This document shows, piece by piece, positions 17,424 to 25,424 of a stretch of DNA of 64,000 bases; within the stretch, counting starts at the first letter, position 1, and each line of letters starts with the position of its first letter. The position numbers and the translations under genes are program-made. Location of the stretch: the NCBI GenBank assembly GCA_902790325.1, contig CADARP010000010.1, positions 1-64,000 on the forward strand, written 5' to 3'. The stretch comes from Oscillospiraceae bacterium. GTDB lineage: Bacteria > Bacillota > Clostridia > Oscillospirales > Acutalibacteraceae. The notes beneath the pieces are model-generated. The model ran no database searches. It was not told the DNA's origin and saw only the letters and a list, made by a program, of their open reading frames with translations.

Positions 17424-18375
17424 TTGAATCCTCCTTTTCCGTATTGAAATTGATTCTTTTTTCTTCGATGACCAGGGGTCTGTTCATCACGCGGGTATTG
17501 ATATTGAGAATATATTCTCCCAAAAAACCGATAAAAAACAACTGCACGGCGCCGAGAAAGAACATACCGATCAAGGCGGGCGCAGACCCCATCGGGAAAC
17601 GGTGCCACGCGCAGAGCTTCAGGATGAGATACACGATGCCGATCAACGCGCTGATGCAGGCGACGATCATACCGAGAAACGACGCCATCCGCAAACCAAT
17701 CTTGGTATACGACGTAAAGGCGAGCATGGCGGCGTCGTAAAGCGTGTAGAAATTGTTGTGCGTCTTGCCGGCGCGGCGTTTTGCCTGCTCGTACGGGATC
17801 TCCCTGCGTTCGGGTCCCAGTTCCGCAACGATCCCGCGCAGAAACGGCGTCGGATCGCGCAGCTCGCGCAGCACCTCGATAAAGCTGCGGTCATACAAAC
17901 CGAATCCGGTAAAATGCTCGATCTGATCGGTGCTGCTCATCTTGCGGATAATCTTGTAGTAACACGAACGCAGAAGCCGCATAACCGGGTTTTCCTTGCT
18001 GGATGTTTTGATGCCGCAAACGATCTTATATCCCTTTTCCCATTCCTCGACAAAACGCGGGATGAGATCGACGGGGTCCTGAAAATCCGCGCACAGCGAA
18101 ATCACGCAGTCGCCGGAGCATTGCAGCATCCCATAGTACGGCGAATTGAACTGTCCGAAGTTGCGGCAATTGAAAATTGCCTTGATCCGCTTGTCCCCGC
18201 GGCAGATCTCCTCCAGCAGCGCCTGCGTACGGTCGGTCGAATGGTTGTCAATAAACACGATCTCATAATCGTACTGCGGCAGAGAATCATGCATGACGCG
18301 CGTGAGCTCGCGGCTCATCGGAACCACGTTTTCTTCTTCGTTGAAGCAGGGAACCAGTATACTGATCATAGCCAT
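17398..18375 (-). CDS. Family 2 glycosyltransferase, polyprenyl-phosphate type (GtrB/DPM1-like)
   Basis: 325 residues. The GT-A domain has ISILVPCFNEEENV at the N-terminus, the DNHSTDRT motif and the CADFQDP metal-binding motif. Two C-terminal transmembrane helices (about 229-255 and 268-292) follow the DPMG/GtrB architecture, which transfers a sugar to undecaprenyl phosphate. Adjacent YfhO-type membrane protein could use the lipid-linked sugar. The start is the ATG at 18375, with GGAGGG seven bases upstream; an in-frame TTG five codons earlier overlaps that site. Confidence 0.88.
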   Translation of the reverse strand: MAMISILVPCFNEEENVVPMSRELTRVMHDSLPQYDYEIVFIDNHSTDRTQALLEEICRGDKRIKAIFNCRNFGQFNSPYYGMLQCSGDCVISLCADFQDPVDLIPRFVEEWEKGYKIVCGIKTSSKENPVMRLLRSCYYKIIRKMSSTDQIEHFTGFGLYDRSFIEVLRELRDPTPFLRGIVAELGPERREIPYEQAKRRAGKTHNNFYTLYDAAMLAFTSYTKIGLRMASFLGMIVACISALIGIVYLILKLCAWHRFPMGSAPALIGMFFLGAVQLFFIGFLGEYILNINTRVMNRPLVIEEKRINFNTEKEDSNGNHTPVQ

Positions 18376-18390
18376 GTCGTCACCCTCCAA

Positions 18391-21042
18391 TCATCCGGGT
18401 TTGATCAACAGAATAAGCCTGCACAGGATCGGCAGGATATACAGCGCGGCGATCACGCCGCAGTCGGAAACAAAATAGATGCTCCAGATCGCGCTGTCCA
18501 GTTTTGGTTTTTTCACAAGACGCAGCAGATCTTTCTCGCGAAGCACCCAAAGCGCAATGCCAAAACACGCAAGCAGCGAAACGGCCGAGCCGATGACAAA
18601 CCCCTTCGGCAGATAGGAAAACCGGATCTCGTTCTTTCCCTTTTGCAGAGGGACAGCCATAAACGTGCCGAGCGCTTTTACGGGTTTGACCGTTTCTCCG
18701 TTGACGCGGCACGACCAGCCGTCGTCATATGTCAGCGGCAGGAAAAGCCAGCGATCCTCCTGCTGCGCCGTCACGGATGCGGTAACCGTTCTTCTGTCCG
18801 CGTGCACGGAAAAATCGCTCTGCGAAACGGATCGTATATACTCCTCAAGCAGCGGCTTGTCCAGCAGCGCGACCTGCACCTGCAGCTTATTCATGGAAAT
18901 CGTATTGTTGAGCAGAACGATGCGGATAGACACATGCGTGTCTGTGAATGTGCCGAGATCCAGCAGATTATTCTGGAACCGCGTGGTGTACCGTGTGTTT
19001 TCGATCTCACCCAAAGACGGGATCTTTACAAGCTCGTCATTCAGATAGATCTGCATATTCTTGCGTTTCGAGGAGCCGGCGCAAACAAGATACAGTTCCT
19101 TGTTACCATGGACATCGAACTCGTACGTCGCCTCAGTCCCCTCTTTCGTTTCTTTCGGATTCGGGTTTTCCATCAGATTGCGTTCCGAATCCTGCACTGT
19201 GTGCCACAGGCGGTTCATGGTCTCGAAAGCGCTTTTTTCAAAAAAGCTGTCGGAAGCGATTTCGGAAGAGCATACGGTACCGAACGGCGCCGCAAAGCGG
19301 CTCTCATAGATCTGATAAGAGCCGGACTGTCCGATATAAGCATAATTGTCATCCGCAAGCGCGGAAACGGACAAAGCATAGCGATACCCCAAAAGCGCAT
19401 CGGTAAACAGTGTGCCGCCCGTGTCGAGCACGCGCGTATACACGCCGGAATAGCCGAGCTTTGTCATGGCAGCTTTGATGGAGGACGGGATCGTATGGGT
19501 GAAGTTGGACATGGACGGATAGTCCACGATCAGCGGATAGTTTGAGTTTAGCGTGCCGTCAACATTTTTAATACGGGTCAGTCCGTCCCGTTCCAACGGC
19601 AGCGTATCGTGGATCTCATCGCATTCGCCGATATAATCCAAACTGTACTCATACGATCTGGACGAACCGGACGTCACGGATCGGTTGAAATACAAGCCGA
19701 TCTCGCCCATCACGCAAATGCCGATCAGCACGCAGGAAACCTTCTTCGGTCCGAATGCCAGAAGCAGCAGATATACCAAGAAGAGGATCACAAACACGCA
19801 GAAGAACCGGATCGCTACGGCGTCGTAGATCACGCCCTTCGGTGCGCCCTCGTAGTATTCCCGCATCAGCAAAACCACCAGCAGCATCGAGCCCAGCGCC
19901 GAAGCGGTCGTCACCGCAAACGACAGCGCATTGCCGCGGAACAGCGTATCGGAAAACCGATCGAGCCCGTATCCGGCGACCAGCAGAAGCATCAGATGGA
20001 ACAAGAAAGCGTACCGCATCGAAAAACCGACGTAACTGCCCATATGCCACATCAGATTCACGTTCTCAAATATGACGGGAATCAAAAACAGCAGCAGAAC
20101 GAACAACAGATACAGCAGAACATTTTTATTCTTGCGAGTGCGGACAATGCTCAGGAACGCCAGCGCAAACGGCAGCGCGGTCAGAATGACGACCATACCG
20201 AGCTTGGTAACAGGGTTTTTCGCCGTACTGACCAGCACCTGCCAGTAGCTGCGCGTTGTCTGAAAGCGGGATGTATCCGTCATGTAAAAGAAACTCGGCA
20301 AAGCGGAAACCGCGGACAGAAGCGCCGCAAGCGCCGTCGAGACGCCGAACCGCACCGCGGCAGTCTTTCGTTTCTTCTGCGGAAGAAGCAGGAAGATATA
20401 CATGGCGCCGTTCAGAAACAAAAACAGCAGTACCATGTAACCGATATATAACTGCACGATGAGGCAGTATGCAAGGGAAAGAATATAAACGAGAACGCCC
20501 TTTCCGCGCAGCAAACGGTCGGCGCCGAGCAGTACGAGCGGCGCAACCCAGACGATCTCAAGCCAAGAGGCGTTGGAGTAATACTGCAGGATAAACGGGT
20601 TGAACGCGTACAATACGCTCAGGATCACATTCCAGCTTGTCGAAAGAGAGAATCTGTACCGGAACAACAGCATAGCAGTGGTTGCGGCGAGCATCATCTT
20701 TATCAGCAAAAAGAAGCTCATTGCATGCAGCACACCGCTTCGCGGACAGACCAGAAACAGCAGAATGTTGACGGGACTCAGAAAATTCTCGTACGCGCCG
20801 GAGATAAACACGCCTCCGGCGGTGCGCAGGTTGAGCAGGATGCTGCCATTTCCGTGCAGCGCATCCCAAACAGAATACAGCATCGGCACGTTGCACTGTC
20901 CCATGTCATCGTGGACGATGCTCTCCGTTCCGAACGGAAAAATGCCGTTGAACGCGTAAACAGATAATACAAAAAACAAAACGAACAGCGCCGGTATAAA
21001 TAACGTATACCGGAAAAGCGGCTGCTCGTTTCGTTTTTTCAT
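18391..21042 (-). CDS. YfhO-family polytopic membrane protein (putative GT-C glycosyltransferase)
   Basis: 883 residues with about a dozen transmembrane helices in the N-terminal ~470 residues, a large extracytoplasmic region, and a final helix. The C-terminal block with LFLPLTYDDGWSCRVNG and KGKNEIRFSYLPKGF is the YfhO signature. B. subtilis YfhO is linked to glycosylation of lipoteichoic acid, pairing with a GtrB-like enzyme; the adjacent GT2 gene, 15 bases downstream, supports the same pairing here. The start signal is weak (GAGAG). Confidence 0.87.
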   Translation of the reverse strand: MKKRNEQPLFRYTLFIPALFVLFFVLSVYAFNGIFPFGTESIVHDDMGQCNVPMLYSVWDALHGNGSILLNLRTAGGVFISGAYENFLSPVNILLFLVCPRSGVLHAMSFFLLIKMMLAATTAMLLFRYRFSLSTSWNVILSVLYAFNPFILQYYSNASWLEIVWVAPLVLLGADRLLRGKGVLVYILSLAYCLIVQLYIGYMVLLFLFLNGAMYIFLLLPQKKRKTAAVRFGVSTALAALLSAVSALPSFFYMTDTSRFQTTRSYWQVLVSTAKNPVTKLGMVVILTALPFALAFLSIVRTRKNKNVLLYLLFVLLLFLIPVIFENVNLMWHMGSYVGFSMRYAFLFHLMLLLVAGYGLDRFSDTLFRGNALSFAVTTASALGSMLLVVLLMREYYEGAPKGVIYDAVAIRFFCVFVILFLVYLLLLAFGPKKVSCVLIGICVMGEIGLYFNRSVTSGSSRSYEYSLDYIGECDEIHDTLPLERDGLTRIKNVDGTLNSNYPLIVDYPSMSNFTHTIPSSIKAAMTKLGYSGVYTRVLDTGGTLFTDALLGYRYALSVSALADDNYAYIGQSGSYQIYESRFAAPFGTVCSSEIASDSFFEKSAFETMNRLWHTVQDSERNLMENPNPKETKEGTEATYEFDVHGNKELYLVCAGSSKRKNMQIYLNDELVKIPSLGEIENTRYTTRFQNNLLDLGTFTDTHVSIRIVLLNNTISMNKLQVQVALLDKPLLEEYIRSVSQSDFSVHADRRTVTASVTAQQEDRWLFLPLTYDDGWSCRVNGETVKPVKALGTFMAVPLQKGKNEIRFSYLPKGFVIGSAVSLLACFGIALWVLREKDLLRLVKKPKLDSAIWSIYFVSDCGVIAALYILPILCRLILLIKPG

Positions 21043-21077
21043 TCTAATGTCTCTCGCTTATCAGTTAGTTATCCGCA

Positions 21078-22136
21078 TCATTTGCCGCTCGGCCACAGAC
21101 AGCAAAGCGTCAACCCGTTTTGTTGAATCTCTACGTTCGGCGCAACCGTCTGCAAACTGTCGCGAAAGGCGTTCAGCATCGCCTTGTTCGGGAAAGTCAT
21201 CGTGAACTCCATCGTCAGATTACGCGGGATCGTAAGTCTGTGCATCGTGAACGCAGTCTCCCACCAGGACAGGGAAGGCTCCGTCCGCACGATCGTTTCG
21301 TCGCCCAGCCGGATCTCAAACGACATGTTCAGGCGCTCCGGATCGCTCGCGCAGTCGTAGAATGCCGCTTCGCGGTCGATCGGTTTATTGTACAGACCGA
21401 TCTCCCCGCCGAGCATATCCCAACTGTAAACGCCTTTCCAGACCTGAACGATCCAGTCCTTGTCTCCGTAACGGAACGGGATGCGGATCGTCTCATACAC
21501 ATCCCCGATCATGAACGCAGCGCCGTCATACATGCGGCAAAAGCCAAAGTTGCGCTGCCACGGATCGCCGGCTGCAAAGAAGGTATTGAATTCATAGTTG
21601 AAGTCGTAGCCGATTCCCATCATGCCGGTACTGTCCGCCGTGTAGATCCTGCGGTTCGTGCGGTCATACAGCCATCCGGTGTGGATGCATTCTTCGCCTT
21701 TGCCGAAGATACGCCGCACGTAGGCGCACATCTCATAGACATTATCGGCTCCCGGGTACGGTTCGAGCACGCAGCGCAGAGAATATGCGCCTTTGAGTGA
21801 TTTGAAGAGCCAAAGCAGCGAGATCGCCACGTTGTTTTTGGTGTTCTGCCCGGCTTCGTCCAATGCTTTGCCCTCGGTCGGATTGCCGCCGACTGCATAC
21901 GTTATGATACCGCGCAGCTCGTCCATAGACGCGTCCGCCACATACGGAACAGAGCCTGCCGCCTGCACGGCGAGATCAAACGCATCGTTCAGACGAACGC
22001 CGCCCGCAGAGGCTTCCGGAACCGATACGGCGATCTGCTGTCCGGAACCGCACCAAACCGTCACCGTGCCGCCGAGCAGCACAACAGATAAGAGAATACA
22101 CCCAAAACGCAGAAGGGTTCGATGACAAATCTTCAA
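21078..22136 (-). CDS. Secreted protein, DUF4474-like
   Basis: About 352 residues with a signal peptide (hydrophobic core FGCILLSVVLLGGTVTVW). The middle part with GYDFNYEFNTFFAAGDPWQRNFGF and FRYGDKDWIVQVWKGVYSWDMLGGEIGLYNK resembles the Clostridia-restricted DUF4474 family; I cannot confirm this without a profile search. Aromatic-rich, probably globular beta structure. The only good ribosome binding site (AAAGGA) favours TTG at 22136; ATG at 22145 abuts it. Function unknown. It sits between a lyase and the YfhO gene with gaps of about 35 bases. Confidence 0.7.
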   Translation of the reverse strand: MKICHRTLLRFGCILLSVVLLGGTVTVWCGSGQQIAVSVPEASAGGVRLNDAFDLAVQAAGSVPYVADASMDELRGIITYAVGGNPTEGKALDEAGQNTKNNVAISLLWLFKSLKGAYSLRCVLEPYPGADNVYEMCAYVRRIFGKGEECIHTGWLYDRTNRRIYTADSTGMMGIGYDFNYEFNTFFAAGDPWQRNFGFCRMYDGAAFMIGDVYETIRIPFRYGDKDWIVQVWKGVYSWDMLGGEIGLYNKPIDREAAFYDCASDPERLNMSFEIRLGDETIVRTEPSLSWWETAFTMHRLTIPRNLTMEFTMTFPNKAMLNAFRDSLQTVAPNVEIQQNGLTLCCLWPSGK

Positions 22137-22169
22137 TCGAATCATCCTTTGTATTTTTTAGTTTTTAAA

Positions 22170-23072
22170 TCAGTAAGCAAGACCGTTGCTCTTGGCCCAT
22201 GCGTGGTAGTTCTTCAGAGAATTCAGGCGCGCTTCGCTCAAAGGCTCTCCGCCGCGGCTGATCGGCTTCATGCCGCTGACGCCCTGGAGCTGCACAAGGT
22301 ATTTCGCGGAACGGTTGAATCCGCTGTCGATGGCGCAGTCCAGAAGATTGATGCACCAATTCGTTTTCTCCGCGGCTTCAAGATCTCCCGCCGTGAATTC
22401 GTCCCACATCTTCTGGAACAACTGCGCGCCGCAGGACGTCGGCGTGGCCATAACGCCGCGCGCGCCCGCTTTCCATGCCTCGAACAGAAGCGGGATGTTG
22501 GCCTGCAGGACATTGGATTCGCCCTGCACCGCGATCTTTTCAAGAATGTCGTGCATGTTGCTGGTGGTGTCCTTGATACCGTAAAATCTGCCGGTATCGA
22601 CCAAACGCTTGTACACGTCCGCTTCCATTTTATGCGGACGGCAGCCGGGAAATTCATACAGCATGATCGGCAGATCGGTGTACTGCGCGAGTTCGCTCAG
22701 ATACGTTACCTGTCGGTCAGGATCGTCATGCATACCCTTGGACACAAAAACAAGTCCGTTCACGCCGGTCTGCGACATACGCTTGACCTCGTCGACCTGC
22801 GCAAACCAGGACGGCTCCATGTTTGCCGTAGCAACAACGGGCGTGCCCGCGGCGTACTTGACGGTCGTTTTCGCAAGCTTCTCGCGCTCGTCGATCGTCA
22901 GCTCTGCCATCTCGGACGTGCCGCAAACCGCAAAGAGATGTCCCGCGCCGGTCGCAGCCTGAAACTCCGTGTAGGCGGCGTACGTGTCGTAGTCAACCGT
23001 GAGGTCGTCATGATAGGGCGTCAGCATCAGCGCATAGACGCCTGCAAATTTTTGATAGTCTTCTTTCATCAT
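22170..23072 (-). CDS. DapA/NanA-superfamily aldolase (lyase)
   Basis: A 300-residue class I aldolase of the dihydrodipicolinate synthase / N-acetylneuraminate lyase superfamily. The N-terminus GVYALMLTPYHDDLTVDYD, the YEFPGC motif with the conserved tyrosine (about 138), and the Schiff-base lysine in GIKDTTSN (about 166) are present. It is not in a lysine pathway cluster. It follows a propeller/toroid protein by 12 bases and is divergent from a sugar symporter, so a role in sugar-acid or sialic-acid-like catabolism is inferred. The ATG at 23072 has GGAGAAA upstream. Confidence 0.88.
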   Translation of the reverse strand: MMKEDYQKFAGVYALMLTPYHDDLTVDYDTYAAYTEFQAATGAGHLFAVCGTSEMAELTIDEREKLAKTTVKYAAGTPVVATANMEPSWFAQVDEVKRMSQTGVNGLVFVSKGMHDDPDRQVTYLSELAQYTDLPIMLYEFPGCRPHKMEADVYKRLVDTGRFYGIKDTTSNMHDILEKIAVQGESNVLQANIPLLFEAWKAGARGVMATPTSCGAQLFQKMWDEFTAGDLEAAEKTNWCINLLDCAIDSGFNRSAKYLVQLQGVSGMKPISRGGEPLSEARLNSLKNYHAWAKSNGLAY

Positions 23073-23084
23073 GGTCTTTCTCCT

Positions 23085-25205
23085 TTATATCGTCTCGTCT
23101 GCTTCACGAAGCAGACCGTAATAACGGCCAAGCCAGTATGGCAGCAGGAACATGGTCGGCTCCTGCGCAAAATTGCGATTGACTGCGTCCAAGTCGAAAC
23201 CGCCGTTGTCGGGACGGTGGACGTTGCGCTCGTCATAGGGCAGCGGAGAGAGCACCTGCTCTTCTTCGTGCCAGTCGGCCTGCGCATCGTCGTAGACCAG
23301 ATCCTTGCGCTTGGAATTCTCCATTGCATAGTGGATCATATCCAGAGGCATCTCGCGCAGAGACTGTACGCCCTCGACGAGATCGGCGTCGCGGCCGGTA
23401 TACAGCGCGTGTATGAAACAGAACATCGGCTGCCGTTCCACACGCTCATACTGCCAGTGATCCTCCATACCGCACAGGATCAGTGCGCGGACGGCCGGAT
23501 CGTCCTCTATCCGCAGCAGCGTCATGCTCGCCAAAAACGCAAGGTTATCGTCGATGTGACAGATGTGTGCGTCGCGGATCTTATGTCTTGCGGCGTTGAG
23601 CAGATAGTGATGCCGGCGAATCATCGTCTGATACAGCGCGTCGTATTTGGGATCGCCCGATATATGATGGCACACCTTCAAAAACGCCAAAAGTTCCAAG
23701 GAGTTGACGCCGCGTTCAAAAATCCACTTGTCGTCATTATTGAGTGCGGCCGGATCCCAGCACGCCCACGTCGTCGGCAGTCCGTCTGCATCCGCCAGAC
23801 GGAATCCGTTTTCCCGGATATGATCCATAATCCCGCACAGCGCGGTACGGATTTGTTTCTTTTCATCCTCGTTCGCACACAGATCGTAGTAGATGCTGCC
23901 GCCGAAAAAGTGACCGGTCATTTCGTCACTGGACGTTTCGCCTTTCCATTCGCATGAGCCGTCTGCGGAAACGTGCCATTCCGTATCTCCGTCGCCGAAT
24001 CTATCCTCGCCCGGGTACCGCACGGCGCGCGCCGTAAATCCGGGTATTCCCGTAATACGGGTCAGAAGCAGGATCGCCTGCATACCGCGGCGGGCGCGTT
24101 CAAGCGCGGTTTTGTTTCCGGTCACGGCGTAACGGAAGCTCTGTGCGGCGACGTTGCACGCCGTCCAGAGACCGTCATTGTCGGAAATCTCAACAAAGCC
24201 GTCATCCATGTTGTAATCATGAATGGCGCGTGACGAAACAAATCCGCGGCGCAAATGATAGTTCTCTATGGTATCCTCGTATAACGCCGCTTTGTCTGCA
24301 AGCGACATTTCACACGCAGAGATCACGGAAACGCCCAGATCCGTTGCGGCATAAACCGTTTCGCCGTCGGGAGATACCGCGACGTCATGTACGTTGTTGT
24401 GCGGAACCCAGCGGTCGGCAGTGTAGTATTTGAGATTGCCGCGGTCAAGACAGATCACGCCGACGTCCGACGCAAACCACATCCTGCCTTCCGCATCGGC
24501 AGCAATGGCGTTGACGGCATTGCGCGGCAGCTGCAGCTTTTCGGGCGTGATCCAAAGATTGGTATTGTCATAGATTGCCGCTCCTTCCGCGGAGCCGAGC
24601 CAGAGATAGCCTGCGCCGTCGAACAGCATGGCGCACACCGAGTCGTTCGGCATTTCGCAAAATGCCGGAACAAGATTCTTCCATTCGCGCCGTTTTCCGT
24701 GAATGACACTGACAAACGCATCCGTCGCAACGTAGATCTCGGAATCGGAAACCGCAAGACAGCGCCCTTTGCCGCCTTCGAGCGCGCGCCGGATCCAAAC
24801 ATCGTTCGTAATCGGATCTGTCACGAGCAGTTCGGCCTCGGTCAGGAACCAGTATAACCCGCGCTTTTCACAAAAATCCGCAACGGGTTCGTCGAACGAA
24901 CGAACAACCGTCAGCGAATCGCCCAGCACGGCATAGACTGCATTGCCGCACAGTACGGCAAGTGAGCCGTCTGCAAATGTGCGCAGACGTCGTACTTTGC
25001 CGACAAGCGTATTCTCAAAGACCGGCGTGAACCGGGAATCGTCCAGCCTGCACAGACCGTTTTCCGTTCCGGCATAGAGCGTTCCGTCTCTGTCCGTACA
25101 GACGCACAGAACCCGATCGGACGACAGACCGTCCGCCGCGGCAAAGACCGTCCGTATGCGTTGTGTAAACCTTCCGCTGACATAAAACCCGAGGGTGCTT
25201 GACAT
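23085..25205 (-). CDS. Beta-propeller (Reg_prop-like) plus alpha/alpha-toroid fusion protein
   Basis: 706 residues without a signal peptide. Residues ~15-310 contain repeated propeller blades with the W-G/A-G or A-T-x-x-G-V pattern (TLYAGTENGLCRLDD, LWLGSAEGAAIYD, MWFASDVGVICLD, VYAATDLGVSVI), as in two-component regulator propellers. Residues ~330-700 look like an (alpha/alpha)6 toroid of glycoside-hydrolase or lyase type (DNDGLWTACNVAAQSFRYAVTG, then repeated helical hairpins). No kinase domain is present. It may be a carbohydrate-processing or binding enzyme for the pathway with the downstream lyase. The start at 25205 has GGAGAG eight bases upstream. Confidence 0.78.
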   Translation of the reverse strand: MSSTLGFYVSGRFTQRIRTVFAAADGLSSDRVLCVCTDRDGTLYAGTENGLCRLDDSRFTPVFENTLVGKVRRLRTFADGSLAVLCGNAVYAVLGDSLTVVRSFDEPVADFCEKRGLYWFLTEAELLVTDPITNDVWIRRALEGGKGRCLAVSDSEIYVATDAFVSVIHGKRREWKNLVPAFCEMPNDSVCAMLFDGAGYLWLGSAEGAAIYDNTNLWITPEKLQLPRNAVNAIAADAEGRMWFASDVGVICLDRGNLKYYTADRWVPHNNVHDVAVSPDGETVYAATDLGVSVISACEMSLADKAALYEDTIENYHLRRGFVSSRAIHDYNMDDGFVEISDNDGLWTACNVAAQSFRYAVTGNKTALERARRGMQAILLLTRITGIPGFTARAVRYPGEDRFGDGDTEWHVSADGSCEWKGETSSDEMTGHFFGGSIYYDLCANEDEKKQIRTALCGIMDHIRENGFRLADADGLPTTWACWDPAALNNDDKWIFERGVNSLELLAFLKVCHHISGDPKYDALYQTMIRRHHYLLNAARHKIRDAHICHIDDNLAFLASMTLLRIEDDPAVRALILCGMEDHWQYERVERQPMFCFIHALYTGRDADLVEGVQSLREMPLDMIHYAMENSKRKDLVYDDAQADWHEEEQVLSPLPYDERNVHRPDNGGFDLDAVNRNFAQEPTMFLLPYWLGRYYGLLREADETI

Positions 25206-25220
25206 TGCATATCTCTCCAC

Positions 25221-25238
25221 AATGAAATATATTTCATT
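25221..25238. promoter_or_regulatory. Perfect 18-base palindrome, probable operator
   Basis: AATGAAATATATTTCATT is a perfect palindrome. It overlaps the -10 element and start region of the promoter for the propeller/lyase operon, the place where a repressor would block transcription. The cognate regulator is not identified and no regulator gene lies next to it. Confidence 0.6.
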
Positions 25239-25264
25239 ATAGTCTATATCTTCACCGATTTCAA
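25236..25264 (-). promoter_or_regulatory. Sigma-A promoter of the propeller/lyase/YfhO operon
   Basis: Minus strand: -35 TTGAAA (25259-25264), 17-base spacer, consensus -10 TATAAT (25236-25241). The leader to the ATG is about 25 bases. Confidence 0.72.
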
Positions 25265-25341
25265 GCCCCAAACCGCAAAATATTGTGGATTTCTGCTTTT
25301 CTTTTTTCGACCGGCTTTCTTTATTATTTTTTACAAAAGGC

Positions 25342-25371
25342 TTGCAATCCGGTCACCACATATTATATAAT
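25342..25371 (+). promoter_or_regulatory. Sigma-A promoter of the symporter gene
   Basis: -35 TTGCAA (25342-25347), 18-base spacer, -10 TATAAT (25366-25371). A 10-base palindrome TTCTCGAGAA (25397-25406) lies in the untranslated leader and could be an operator. Confidence 0.68.
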
Positions 25372-25424
25372 GAAAATAGTTTTTAGCGCTCGGTCATTCT
25401 CGAGAACGGAAAGGAAAAATGTGT

